A stretch of 64,000 nucleotides of DNA from Pseudoclavibacter endophyticus (GTDB lineage Bacteria; Actinomycetota; Actinomycetes; Actinomycetales; Microbacteriaceae): the NCBI RefSeq assembly GCF_008831085.1, contig NZ_WBJY01000001.1:496001-560000 (forward strand). Direction: 5' to 3'. The notes under the pieces are model-generated. The model searched no databases. It was given only the letters and a program-made list of their open reading frames with translations, and was not told the origin of the DNA. This document shows, one piece after another, positions 26,795 through 35,256 of the stretch (within the stretch, counting starts at the first letter, position 1; each line of letters begins with the position of its first letter). The translations under genes were made by a program, and so were the position numbers.

Positions 26795-27973
26795 TTACAC
26801 AAACGCGGCGTGACCCGTGACCGCCCGGCCCACGATGAGGTGATTCATCTCACGCGTGCCCTCGTAGGAATAGATCGCCTCGGCGTCGGCGAAGAACCGG
26901 CCCGGCCCGTAGTCGGTCACGATGCCGTTTCCCCCGCACATCTCTCGCGCGAGCGCCACGGTCTCGCGCATTCGGCTCGTCACGAACGCCTTCGCGAGAG
27001 CCGAGTGCTCGTCGCGCTGCTCGCCCGCGTCGAGCATCTCGCTCACGCGCACACACATGCCGATCGAGGCCGTGATGTTGCCGAGGCAGGTGGCGAGATG
27101 GTGCTGCACGAGCTGGGTCGCAGCGATGGGGCGTCCGAACTGGATGCGCTCGGTCGTGTACCGCAGGGCCGCCTCGTACGCGCCCGCCGCGACGCCGGCC
27201 GCAAGCCACGCGACCTCCGCCCGCGTCTGCCGCAGCACGCTCGACGTGTCTTTGAACGAGTTCGCGTGCTCGAGCTTGCTGCTCGCGGGAACGCGCACAT
27301 CCTCGAGGGTGATGTCGGCGTTCTGCACCATGCGCAGCGCCATCTTGTGCTCGATCTTCGTAGCGGTGTAGCCCGGTGTCGACGTCGGCACGATGAAGCC
27401 CTTCACCTGCCCGTCGACCTCGTCCTTGGCCCAGATGATGGTCATGTCGCTGAACGTCGCGTTGCCGATCCACCGCTTCGAGCCGTTGAGCACCCATTCG
27501 TCACCGTCGCGCCGGGCGGTCGTGCGGAGTCCCTTGGCCGAGTCGCTGCCGCTCAGCGGCTCCGTGAGGCCGAATGCGCCGACCACCTCACCACTCGCGA
27601 GCTTCGGCAACCATTCGGCGCGCTGCGCCTCGCTGCCGCATACGCCGATCGAGCCGGCGACGAGGCCGTTCTGCACGCCGACGTACGTTGCGGTCGACGC
27701 ATCCACTCGGGCGAGCTCGAACGCCGTCCAGCCGCGGAACGTGGCCGAGTTCTCGAACGGACGCGTCTCAGGGTAGCCGAGGCCGACCACGCCGGCGCGG
27801 GCGATGATCCCGGGCACGGCGGCCGGGAATTCGGCGCGGTCCCAGTGGTCGTCGACGATTGGAGCCACCTCGCGATCGAGCGTCGAGCGCAGCTCGCCGA
27901 GGAACTCGCGCTCGCGGTCCGTGAGCGCGAGCGCGTAATCGTAGAAGTCGCTGGGGACCGGGGTGAACGGCAT
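26795..27973 (-). CDS. Acyl-CoA dehydrogenase, glutaryl-CoA dehydrogenase-like
   Basis: A 392-aa FAD enzyme with the full acyl-CoA dehydrogenase fold. AFGLTEPLSGSD is the flavin/substrate signature, WIGNATFSD follows, and the catalytic base is E371 in SYEGTREMNHLIVGRAVTG. That position and the surrounding sequence place it in the glutaryl-CoA dehydrogenase branch (TYEG...LILGRAITG), although substrate specificity is not provable here. It would oxidise an acyl-CoA and pass electrons to electron-transfer flavoprotein. A strong GAAGGAGG ribosome binding site precedes the ATG at 27973. The gene is monocistronic and separates the glycopolymer genes from the core block. Confidence 0.93.
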   Translation of the reverse strand: MPFTPVPSDFYDYALALTDREREFLGELRSTLDREVAPIVDDHWDRAEFPAAVPGIIARAGVVGLGYPETRPFENSATFRGWTAFELARVDASTATYVGVQNGLVAGSIGVCGSEAQRAEWLPKLASGEVVGAFGLTEPLSGSDSAKGLRTTARRDGDEWVLNGSKRWIGNATFSDMTIIWAKDEVDGQVKGFIVPTSTPGYTATKIEHKMALRMVQNADITLEDVRVPASSKLEHANSFKDTSSVLRQTRAEVAWLAAGVAAGAYEAALRYTTERIQFGRPIAATQLVQHHLATCLGNITASIGMCVRVSEMLDAGEQRDEHSALAKAFVTSRMRETVALAREMCGGNGIVTDYGPGRFFADAEAIYSYEGTREMNHLIVGRAVTGHAAFV

Positions 27974-28198
27974 GTGGAGCCTCCTTCGTGGATGCTGCGC
28001 CGGCGCATCGCAGGACGACGCCGACGCCGAGATTCCCCCAGCCTAGGAAGCGTCGCGGCGGCGGGCGCAGTCGTCGTGGATGCGCGACAACCGCCGGGCG
28101 TGCCCGCGCGCGTTCCTTTGTGCGCGCCGATCGGGGCGGGGCAGCGTCGGCCGCGCCGATCCGCGCTGCGGCGCCACGGCGGAGACGCCCGCGTTCGG

Positions 28199-28204
28199 TA
28201 CGCT
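28199..28204 (+). promoter_or_regulatory. -10 box of a leaderless manA promoter
   Basis: TACGCT lies 8 nt before the ATG at 28213 (5 nt before an in-frame GTG). No ribosome binding site is present. Confidence 0.55.
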
Positions 28205-28212
28205 CCGTCGTG

Positions 28213-29532
28213 ATGTTCGTTCGCATCCGCAATACGCCGCTCGACTACGCATGGGGCACCGACGGGGAGATCACCCGCCTACTCGGCGACGGTGGAGATT
28301 CGGCCTGCGAACCCCGCACCGACGGCGGGCCGGAGGCCGAGCTATGGCTCGGTGCCCACCAGGGCGCGCCGAGCCGCATCGTCGACCGCGAGCTGGTTGG
28401 AGGCGCCGTGGACCTGCGGGAGTGGATCGAGGCCGATCCCGCCACGACCCTCGGTCCCCTCGCGGGCACGCTGCGCGAGGGCGAGCGCGCGCGCCTGCCG
28501 TTCCTCCTGAAGGTGCTGGCGGCGGGGGCGCCGCTCTCGCTCCAGGCGCACCCCTCCCTCGAGCACGCACGCGACGGGTTCGCGCGCGAGAACGCCCTCG
28601 GCATCCCGATCGACGCTCCGCTGCGCAACTATCGCGACCCGTGGCACAAGCCCGAGCTGCTGCTCGCGCTCAGCGACACGATGGAGGCCGTCGCCGGTTT
28701 CCGCCGCAACTCCGAGGTCATCGCCGTGCTCGACGCCCTCATCGCGGCACGTGACGCTCAAGCTGCTACTCCGGTGGCCGCCGGCGCGGATGCGCTCGCC
28801 GCGTTTCGCGCCCGCCTGGCGAAGGTGTCCGACGAGCCGGGGCGGCGCGAGGTCGTCGCCTGGCTCCTGGCGCGCGGCGCAGACGCCGTCGGCGTGACGG
28901 AGGCCGTCGTCGAGGCGTCGCGCACGGTGGTCGCCGCGGCCACGGCCGGCGTGACGCCCGCGCCCACCGAGCTCGAGCGCGTGACCGAGACCGTGACGCT
29001 GCTCGCCGATCGCTACCCCGGCGACCCCGGGGTCGTCATCGCGTTGCTGCTCAATCGCATCACCCTGCGGCGCGGCGAGGCGCTGTTCGTGGGCGCCGGA
29101 TCGATGCACGCGTACCTGCGCGGTGTCGGCGTCGAGATCATGGCGTCGAGTGACAACGTGCTGCGCGGCGGGCTCACCCCGAAGCACGTCGACGTACCAG
29201 AACTGCTGCGCATCCTCGACGCGAGCGAGGTGTCGCAACCGCTGCTCGAGTCCGTCGACCTGGGGGACGGCGTGTTCGATTTCCGGCCCGACGTAGCCGA
29301 TTTCCGGCTCTTGCGGGTGACGCGCGCCGACCGCGATGGCCCCTCGGCGATCGACGCGCCCGGGCCGGCCATCATCCTGGGTCTTTCCGGTGAGGCTCGG
29401 GTGCGGGGGAACGCCGGCGCGGTCCGGCTGCGCGCCGGCGCCGCGGTCTACGCCACGCCGGACGAGGGCCGCCTCGAGATCGAGGGCGAGTGCGATGCGC
29501 TGATCGCGACGGTCGGCGCCCCGCCGGTGTGA
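28213..29532 (+). CDS. manA: Mannose-6-phosphate isomerase, class I
   Basis: A 439-aa zinc enzyme that converts fructose-6-phosphate to mannose-6-phosphate, feeding GDP-mannose and polyprenyl-phosphate mannose synthesis. Zinc ligands are visible as Q111 and H113 in LQAHPS, the glutamate in WHKPELLLAL and the histidine in GSMHAYLRG. The N terminus MFVRIRNTPLDYAWG is typical. I start at ATG 28213 (GTG 28210 is equally possible) because of the TACGCT box just upstream; the open frame further upstream has no family similarity. The length is normal for actinobacterial ManA. It stands alone upstream of whiB2, away from manB at 36427. Confidence 0.95.
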   Translation: MFVRIRNTPLDYAWGTDGEITRLLGDGGDSACEPRTDGGPEAELWLGAHQGAPSRIVDRELVGGAVDLREWIEADPATTLGPLAGTLREGERARLPFLLKVLAAGAPLSLQAHPSLEHARDGFARENALGIPIDAPLRNYRDPWHKPELLLALSDTMEAVAGFRRNSEVIAVLDALIAARDAQAATPVAAGADALAAFRARLAKVSDEPGRREVVAWLLARGADAVGVTEAVVEASRTVVAAATAGVTPAPTELERVTETVTLLADRYPGDPGVVIALLLNRITLRRGEALFVGAGSMHAYLRGVGVEIMASSDNVLRGGLTPKHVDVPELLRILDASEVSQPLLESVDLGDGVFDFRPDVADFRLLRVTRADRDGPSAIDAPGPAIILGLSGEARVRGNAGAVRLRAGAAVYATPDEGRLEIEGECDALIATVGAPPV

Positions 29533-29606
29533 TCACCGGCTGACCCGCGTTTTCTCCGACGCGGCGGACGGAAACCGTACCGGCGCGCGAGGTGCCCGCG
29601 GGTCTC

Positions 29607-29626
29607 GTGTCGCAATCTTGCGACAC
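29607..29626. promoter_or_regulatory. 20-bp perfect inverted repeat between manA and whiB2
   Basis: GTGTCGCAA and TTGCGACAC form 9-bp arms around TC. It lies 75 bp after manA and about 70 bp before the whiB2 -35 box. It could be a regulator site; each arm contains GACAC, the core reported for WhiA in Streptomyces. It could instead be a manA terminator hairpin with 8-bp arms and a 4-nt loop, but no U-tract follows. Confidence 0.5.
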
Positions 29627-29693
29627 GCCGCAAGCGCTCGTGGCGAGGCGCCTCGATTTCGGCGCGCGAGGCTCTACCCTTACGATCTCCCAC

Positions 29694-29724
29694 TTGACGC
29701 ACCTGTAATTACACAGGTGTAATT
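29694..29724 (+). promoter_or_regulatory. whiB2 promoter with overlapping palindromic operator
   Basis: TTGACG at 29694-29699 is a good -35 element, and TGTAAT at 29718-29723 (18-nt spacer) a plausible -10. Between and across them lie interlocking palindromes: AATTACAC / GTGTAATT (29707-29714 and 29717-29724, 2-nt centre), CACCTGT / ACAGGTG (29700-29706 and 29713-29719) and the perfect TGTAATTACA (29704-29713). The patch is strikingly AT-rich for this genome. A dimeric regulator bound here would cover the promoter. Confidence 0.6.
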
Positions 29725-29771
29725 GATGTGTGCGGGCGATTCGATCCGCACGAAGCGTGGGAGACCGTGAT

Positions 29772-30104
29772 ATGTCAAACGAATCGCAGCGTTCGAACCC
29801 GCTGCACCGACAGGTGCCGGAAGACTGGTACGTCGACCCGATCACCCTGGGCGTTCCGGGGGTCCGTCAGGGCCTCGGCGACGACAACGCTCTCGCCTGG
29901 CAGGCCGACGCCCTCTGCGCGCAGACCGACCCCGAGTCGTTCTTCCCCGAGAAAGGCGGCTCGACCCGCGACGCGAAGCGCGTCTGCACCTCCTGCGAGG
30001 TGCGCGCCGAGTGCCTCGAGTACGCGCTCGAGAACGACGAGCGTTTCGGCATCTGGGGTGGCCTCTCCGAGCGTGAGCGTCGCAAGCTGCGCCGTCTGGC
30101 ATAG
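29772..30104 (+). CDS. whiB2: WhiB-family iron-sulfur transcription regulator, WhiB2/WhmD type
   Basis: A 110-aa WhiB protein. The four cluster cysteines are C49, C72, C75 and C81 (C-x22-C-x2-C-x5-C), followed by the GIWGG turn at about residue 93 and a basic C terminus (ERRKLRRL) for DNA contact. WhiB proteins bind the sigma factor's region 4 and change promoter choice. The WhiB2/WhmD group controls septation and cell division. Its neighbours (manA, the Rv3259-type gene, DUF3499, manB, ahcY, mtrAB) match those of Mycobacterium whiB2. The ATG at 29772 lies about 50 nt downstream of the probable -10 box, so this gene has a leader, unlike several of its neighbours. Confidence 0.93.
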   Translation: MSNESQRSNPLHRQVPEDWYVDPITLGVPGVRQGLGDDNALAWQADALCAQTDPESFFPEKGGSTRDAKRVCTSCEVRAECLEYALENDERFGIWGGLSERERRKLRRLA

Positions 30105-30232
30105 CCGGCCGTCCGTGTCGCCACCGGGATCGGGTCTTCCCGAGCCGAATCGAGTCAGCGCGCCCCACGCATCGCGCGACGTCTGATGACCGGCTTGCCG
30201 GAGTCAATGCCGACTCCCGTGACGGCAGCGTC

Positions 30233-30238
30233 TAGCAT
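30233..30238 (+). promoter_or_regulatory. -10 box of a leaderless glycosyltransferase promoter
   Basis: TAGCAT lies 7 nt before the ATG at 30246. This spacing decides the start over the in-frame ATG at 30186. Confidence 0.5.
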
Positions 30239-30245
30239 CGGCCCG

Positions 30246-33173
30246 ATGTCCTCCCGAGTGACTGCGATCGTCGTCGCCCGCGCGTCGGCGCCCGATCTGT
30301 CCCGCACCATGCGCGCGATCGCGGCGCAAGACCGCGACGTCGAGCGCACCGTCATCGTGCTCGCCTCCCGCGATGCGTCGCTGCGGTCAGTCGCACGGGA
30401 GTCCGAGCCCGACCTCATCGTGGCGATCGGGGAGCAGACGTCGTTCGGCGAGGCCGTCGACGCGGCGGTCGGCGAACTCGGCGATCGCGACGCCGCCGCC
30501 CTTCAGGGGTGGCTCTGGCTCTTCGAGGCGGGCGACGCCCCCGATCACGACGCACTCGGCTTGCTGCGCGGCGCCATCGAGCGCAACCCCTCCCTCGCCA
30601 TTACGGGCCCGAAGCTCCTGCGGGCGGGCGACGAAACGGTCATCGCCGAACTCGGCCAGACGACCGATCGCCAGGGCGAGACCGTGCACCTGCATCGCGG
30701 CGAACTCGACCAGGGCCAGTTCGACGACGAGAGCGACGTGCTGGCCGTGGGCCGCAGCGGCATGCTCGTTCGCGCCTCGAACTGGCTCGACCTCAAGGGC
30801 TTCGACCCCGGCCTGCCGGTGGTCGACGACGCCCTCGACTTCTCCGTGCGCACGTGGCTCGCCGACGGCCGAGTGACGGTGACCCCGCAGGCCCGCCTCA
30901 GCCTCCCCGACCGCCCCGATCCGCCGTTGCACGCCGTTCGCACGGCGCGCCTGCACCGGCTCGTCGCCTCGGTCGGCGCGGCAGAGGCAGCCGTGCGGCG
31001 TGCGCTCCTGATCCCGGCCGCGCTCGTCGGCATCGTATGGAACCTCGTGCGCAAGCGACCCGGACGAATCTGGGCCGACCTGGCGGCCGCGTTCGCGGTG
31101 GCGTTCGGCCGCACCGGCGTGTCCGACTCGCGCCGTCGCTTCGCCGCGACGTCGACCCAGCCGCCCCGCGTCGTCGAGCGCCTGCAGCTCTCGAGGGAGA
31201 CGCTGCGTCAAGAGCGCGAGATCGCTCGCGACGAGCGCCGCATCGCCGGCCGTGACGAGCGCGATCGCTACGCGCTGGTCGGCTCGGGCGGCGCCTGGGT
31301 GCTGCTCGCGGCGGCCGTCGCGTCGGTCGCGCTCATGCTGCCGATGCTCGGCCGTGATGCGCTCGCCGGCGGCGGGCTCCTGCCGCTGAGCGGCTCCTTC
31401 GTCGAGCTGTGGAGCAACGTCGGCTACGGCGTCCGCGACATCGCGAGCGGTGCGTTCGGCGTCGCCGACCCTTTCGCGCTGCTGCTCGCCCTGCTCGGCA
31501 CGCTCACCTTCTGGCATCCGAGCACGAGCGTCGTCGTGCTCTGGGTGCTCGCGATGCCACTTGCGGCACTCACCGCCTGGTACCTGGCCGCGCGGCTCAC
31601 GCTCCGCCCGTGGCTGCGGGCCTTCGCAGCGCTCGCGTGGGCCGTCTCTCCGACGCTGCTCGCCGCCTTGGCTGACGGCCGCATCCAGACCGTCATCGTG
31701 CACGTGCTGCTGCCGCTGCTCGTCTTCTGCGCCCTGCGCGGCACCCGCACGTGGTCCGGCGTGGCGCAGGCCGCGCTCGTCGCAGCGGCGATCCTCGCGT
31801 GCGCACCGTCGCTGTGGCCCGTCATGCTGCTGCTGTGGCTCGTCGCCCTGCTCGCGGGCGGGCGCCGCTGGTACCGCCAGCTATTCCTCATCGTGCCCGC
31901 CCTCGCGCTGTTCGCACCCCTCGCCGTCGCGCAGTGGAACCGCGGCCGCCCCCTCGCCGTGTTCGCCGACCCCGGCCTGCCGCTCGCGACCGACCCCCTC
32001 ACGGGTGCGGCGCTCGCACTCGGCCTGCCCGACACGTCGCTCGGCGGCTGGACCAGCATCCTCGCCGGCCAGGAACCGGGCCTCGACCCCGCGCTGCTCC
32101 TCGCGGGCGCTCTCCTGCCGCTCGCGATGCTCGCGGCCCTCGGCCTCGTGCTGCCCGCATGGCGGGTCGCCGCCTGGTCGGTGTTCTTCGCGATCGCCGG
32201 CCTCGCACTCGCGGCCGTCAGCGGCAGCGTCTCACTCGCGACCGTCGGGCCCGACTCGGTTGCGCTCTCGACGGGCCCGGCGCAAACACTCGTGATGCTC
32301 GGGATGCTCGGCGCCGCTACCGCTGGCCTATCGGTCGCCTCGCGCGTCACGGTGGCGTGGTCGCTCGTCGCCCTCGCGGGTATCGCCGCGCTCAGCGGGC
32401 CCGCCGCGGTCTCGCACTTGAACGGAACGGCGCGCGTGGAAGACGGCGCCGGATACGCGCTGCCGGCCATCGTGGAGGCGCAGGCCCAAACTGACGAGAC
32501 GATCGCAACGCTCATCATTACGCCGCTCGCCGACGGCTCGATGCGCGTACGCCTCGATCGCGGAGACGGCGAGACGCTCGACGAGCAGTCGACGTTGCGC
32601 ATGACTGCGCCCGAGTTCTCCGATGTCGACAGGCGGCTCGCCGAACTTGCGGTCGAGTTCCTCTCGAGCTCGACGAGCACCCCGACGGGCGAGCTGCACG
32701 CACTCGGCATCGCCTTCGTCCTCGTGGAGGCACCCGAGCCCGGCGCCGGGCCCATCGCGACCCGGATCACGTCGTCACTCGACGGCAACGCCTCGTTCCA
32801 GGCTGCGGGTGAGACCCACAGCGGCACGGTCTGGCGCATCGTCAGCGCGACCGTCGCACCAGCGGACCATGACGTCGCCGACCCGCTCGCGGTCAGCAAC
32901 GTCGACACGTGGGCCGGCCGCGGCATCCTGGTCGCGCTCGCCCTGATCCTCGCCGCGACGGTCATGCTCGCGCTGCCAACGGGAGCGCCGCCGACCAGGG
33001 AGCAGGTGGAGGTCGAAGCCGCCGCCGCGAGGCGGCGACGCTTCACGATCGACCCGCCGGAACCGCGTCGCGCCCGCCGGTTCGGCAGCACCAACGTCGA
33101 AGACGAGCCAGCACCCGGCTACGACCACGGGCCCGACCGCGACGACGAGGAGGACCGCAATGGCATCGTCTGA
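30246..33173 (+). CDS. Large membrane glycosyltransferase (GT2 domain plus polytopic region)
   Basis: A 975-aa protein. Residues 1-250 form a divergent GT2 domain (VTAIVVARASAPDLSRTM, GWLWLFEAGDAPDHDAL, VGRSGMLVRASNW), in which EAGD stands in the place of the usual DxD motif. A basic, helical segment follows, and residues about 350-800 contain about twelve membrane helices, with a final helix near 905. The gene is conserved next to whiB2 and DUF5719 in many actinobacteria, suggesting assembly of a mannose-containing or other wall glycan. I start at 30246 because of TAGCAT upstream; a start at 30186 would add 20 residues with no support. The stop overlaps the DUF5719 start by 14 bp. Confidence 0.82.
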   Translation: MSSRVTAIVVARASAPDLSRTMRAIAAQDRDVERTVIVLASRDASLRSVARESEPDLIVAIGEQTSFGEAVDAAVGELGDRDAAALQGWLWLFEAGDAPDHDALGLLRGAIERNPSLAITGPKLLRAGDETVIAELGQTTDRQGETVHLHRGELDQGQFDDESDVLAVGRSGMLVRASNWLDLKGFDPGLPVVDDALDFSVRTWLADGRVTVTPQARLSLPDRPDPPLHAVRTARLHRLVASVGAAEAAVRRALLIPAALVGIVWNLVRKRPGRIWADLAAAFAVAFGRTGVSDSRRRFAATSTQPPRVVERLQLSRETLRQEREIARDERRIAGRDERDRYALVGSGGAWVLLAAAVASVALMLPMLGRDALAGGGLLPLSGSFVELWSNVGYGVRDIASGAFGVADPFALLLALLGTLTFWHPSTSVVVLWVLAMPLAALTAWYLAARLTLRPWLRAFAALAWAVSPTLLAALADGRIQTVIVHVLLPLLVFCALRGTRTWSGVAQAALVAAAILACAPSLWPVMLLLWLVALLAGGRRWYRQLFLIVPALALFAPLAVAQWNRGRPLAVFADPGLPLATDPLTGAALALGLPDTSLGGWTSILAGQEPGLDPALLLAGALLPLAMLAALGLVLPAWRVAAWSVFFAIAGLALAAVSGSVSLATVGPDSVALSTGPAQTLVMLGMLGAATAGLSVASRVTVAWSLVALAGIAALSGPAAVSHLNGTARVEDGAGYALPAIVEAQAQTDETIATLIITPLADGSMRVRLDRGDGETLDEQSTLRMTAPEFSDVDRRLAELAVEFLSSSTSTPTGELHALGIAFVLVEAPEPGAGPIATRITSSLDGNASFQAAGETHSGTVWRIVSATVAPADHDVADPLAVSNVDTWAGRGILVALALILAATVMLALPTGAPPTREQVEVEAAAARRRRFTIDPPEPRRARRFGSTNVEDEPAPGYDHGPDRDDEEDRNGIV

Positions 33174-34773
33174 ACCTCGCGCCGAGGGCGCATCGACCGA
33201 GCAGGCCTCGCCGCACGCCTCGCCGCTCGACGAGGCGGAAGCACTCGCTCGCTCGGGCGCCGGCGGTGCCGATGCGCCGTTGCACGACAGCGTCGGCAGG
33301 GGTGCGCGGAACGGCGAGCCGTACGTTGGCGGGCGCGGCGGCGGGAACCAGCTTGGCGGTCGCGGCCTGTGGGCGCGCATCGGCATCGGTCTCGTCGGCA
33401 TCGCCCTCGCCGGGGCCACCGTGTGGGCCGTCGAGACGGCGCCGCTGCCCCACTACGCGATCTCGCCGTCGGCCCTCGTGCTGAGCCCCGCCCCGGGCGA
33501 CCAGCAGCGCGTGTGCCCGGGGCCCCTCACCCTGCTCGGGCAGTCATCGGCCAACCCGACCGCGGTCGGGTACAAGGGTTACGCCGAGATCGTGACGGCG
33601 GGCAACACCGACGACCTCGACATCTCGGGTATCGCCCCCGCCGTCGAGGCGCCGGCCAGCGCACCCGAGCCCACCGAAGACGCCATCGGCGTGCCCGCGT
33701 ACTACCAGGCGCCCGGGGTCGTCGGCGACCGCGCGACCATTCTCGCGATCTCGCAGTCGTCCGCCGCGACCGAGCCGGGGGCGGCCGGATTCTCGGCGAC
33801 GGCCTGTACCCCCGCATCCGCCGACCAGTGGCTCGTGGGCGGCTCGACCGCCGGCGGCGCCAGCACCGTGCTCACGCTCGCGAACCCGACCGAGGCGACC
33901 GCCACGGTGCGGGTGAGCCTGTACGGCCTCGAGGGCGGGCTCCCCGCGCCCGGACTCGACGGCATCGAGGTGCCCGCCGGCACGCAGGTCGCCGTGAGCC
34001 TCGAGGGCGTCGCCCCCGAGCAGGCGGCGTTCGTCGCCCACCTCACGACTCGGGGCAGCGTCATCGGCGCCGCCCTGCACGAGGTCGGGCTCGAGGGGCT
34101 CCAGCCCCAGGGGGCGGAGGTCATCTCGTCATCGCCCTCGCCGTCGTCCCGCCTCGACTTCGTCGGCGTGCCGTTCCCGACGACGGCCGCCGATCCGGAC
34201 GAGGCGATGTTCGGCACCCGCGGCGCTGTGCTGCGCCTCTTCGCGCCCGGCGACGGCGCGGCCGCCGTCACCATCACGCTGCGCGACGGATCCGGCGAGG
34301 CCCTCGAGCCCATCTCCCTCACGCTCGCTCCAGGCGTCGTGAGCGATGTACCCCTCGGCGAGGCCCCCGCGGGGCGCTACACCGTGACGGTCGACGGCGA
34401 CTCGCCGGTGGTCGCGTCGCTGCGCACGTCGCTTGTCGCCGAGCCGTTCGACTTCGGCTGGTACCAGCCCTCGCCGCCGCTCGATGGCGCGACCGCCATC
34501 GCTGTGGCGCCCGGCCCGCAGCCCCGGCTGCAGCTCTCGACGGTCGGCACGATCCCGGTCACCGTGACCCTCGTGCATCCCGATGGCACTCCCGAGCGCG
34601 TCACCCTGCAGCCCCGGCAGACCACGGAGCTCGACGTCGCGGCCGGCGCCTACCGCATCGACGGGATGCTGCAGACCGTCGCGCAGGTCACCTACGACGG
34701 TCCCGGGCAGATGTCGGGCGTGCCGGTCGTCGGCGGCAGCCCGCTCGCGGCCGACGTGACGGTGTACCGCTAG
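33160..34773 (+). CDS. DUF5719 family membrane-anchored protein
   Basis: A 537-aa protein with a disordered Gly/Ala/Ser-rich N-terminal 70 residues, one membrane helix (about 72-92) and a large extracytoplasmic beta-rich region. Two cysteines (RVCPGPL and ATACTPA) may form a disulphide; internal stretches such as VLTLANPTEATATVRVSLYG suggest repeated Ig-like modules. It matches the actinobacterial family DUF5719, usually encoded directly after the whiB2-linked glycosyltransferase. A GAGGAGG ribosome binding site inside the upstream coding sequence precedes the ATG. The function is unknown; coupling to the glycosyltransferase points to the same envelope process. Confidence 0.85.
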   Translation: MASSEPRAEGASTEQASPHASPLDEAEALARSGAGGADAPLHDSVGRGARNGEPYVGGRGGGNQLGGRGLWARIGIGLVGIALAGATVWAVETAPLPHYAISPSALVLSPAPGDQQRVCPGPLTLLGQSSANPTAVGYKGYAEIVTAGNTDDLDISGIAPAVEAPASAPEPTEDAIGVPAYYQAPGVVGDRATILAISQSSAATEPGAAGFSATACTPASADQWLVGGSTAGGASTVLTLANPTEATATVRVSLYGLEGGLPAPGLDGIEVPAGTQVAVSLEGVAPEQAAFVAHLTTRGSVIGAALHEVGLEGLQPQGAEVISSSPSPSSRLDFVGVPFPTTAADPDEAMFGTRGAVLRLFAPGDGAAAVTITLRDGSGEALEPISLTLAPGVVSDVPLGEAPAGRYTVTVDGDSPVVASLRTSLVAEPFDFGWYQPSPPLDGATAIAVAPGPQPRLQLSTVGTIPVTVTLVHPDGTPERVTLQPRQTTELDVAAGAYRIDGMLQTVAQVTYDGPGQMSGVPVVGGSPLAADVTVYR

Positions 34774-34787
34774 CCGGCGTGCCCCGG

Positions 34788-35240
34788 CTACTCGGCGTCG
34801 TATCGGTCGGGCAGGATGTCCCACGGGTCTTTGCCGAGCAGGTCGCCGATCGCCTCGAGCATCACGCGCTCGATGTGCATCCGGTAGTGCACCGGGTCGG
34901 GGCAGTGCAGCTTGGCGAGTCGGTCGATGGGCACGCGGAAGAGCACGATCGTCGACGGGCGCACGACCCGCCAGCGCTCGATGCCTGCGTCGGGCTGCTG
35001 CTCGTCGGGCGGCATGCCCGCCACTTCAAGGCGGATGCCCTCGAGCTTCTCGGGCGCCTGCGCGCGCAGGAAATCCATGGTCTCGGCAACCGTCTGCTCG
35101 AAGCGCGGGATACGCCCGGTCAGCATCGGCAGGTACGGCCCGGCGACGCTCGAGCGCACACCGCGGCCGTGGCGGCCCCTCGCGAGCCCTCGAGCAGGGC
35201 GCGGTTGGGTGATACGGCGGGAATCGCGACGGCGTGCCAT
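34788..35240 (-). CDS. Rv3259-type metallopeptidase-family protein without visible HExxH
   Basis: A 150-aa protein with a basic N terminus (ARRRDSRR) and a compact C-terminal domain. Its position beside DUF3499, manB and whiB2 is that of Mycobacterium Rv3259, and its length fits the zincin-like PF06262 group often annotated metallopeptidase. The stretch where a zinc-binding HExxH would be expected reads HIERVMLEAIGDLLG, so the two-histidine motif is missing and peptidase activity is doubtful. The start at 35240 is supported by TACCCT 6 nt upstream. It is convergent with DUF5719, 14 bp apart. The family call rests largely on context. Confidence 0.65.
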   Translation of the reverse strand: MARRRDSRRITQPRPARGLARGRHGRGVRSSVAGPYLPMLTGRIPRFEQTVAETMDFLRAQAPEKLEGIRLEVAGMPPDEQQPDAGIERWRVVRPSTIVLFRVPIDRLAKLHCPDPVHYRMHIERVMLEAIGDLLGKDPWDILPDRYDAE

Positions 35241-35246
35241 GTGCTC

Positions 35247-35252
35247 AGGGTA
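35247..35252 (-). promoter_or_regulatory. -10 box of a leaderless promoter for the Rv3259-type gene
   Basis: TACCCT on the minus strand, 6 nt before the ATG at 35240. Confidence 0.5.
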
Positions 35253-35256
35253 GTCC

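Noticed and set aside
30130..30143. TCGGG/CCCGA hairpin after whiB2 as a terminator
   Set aside because: Five-base arms are too weak to call.
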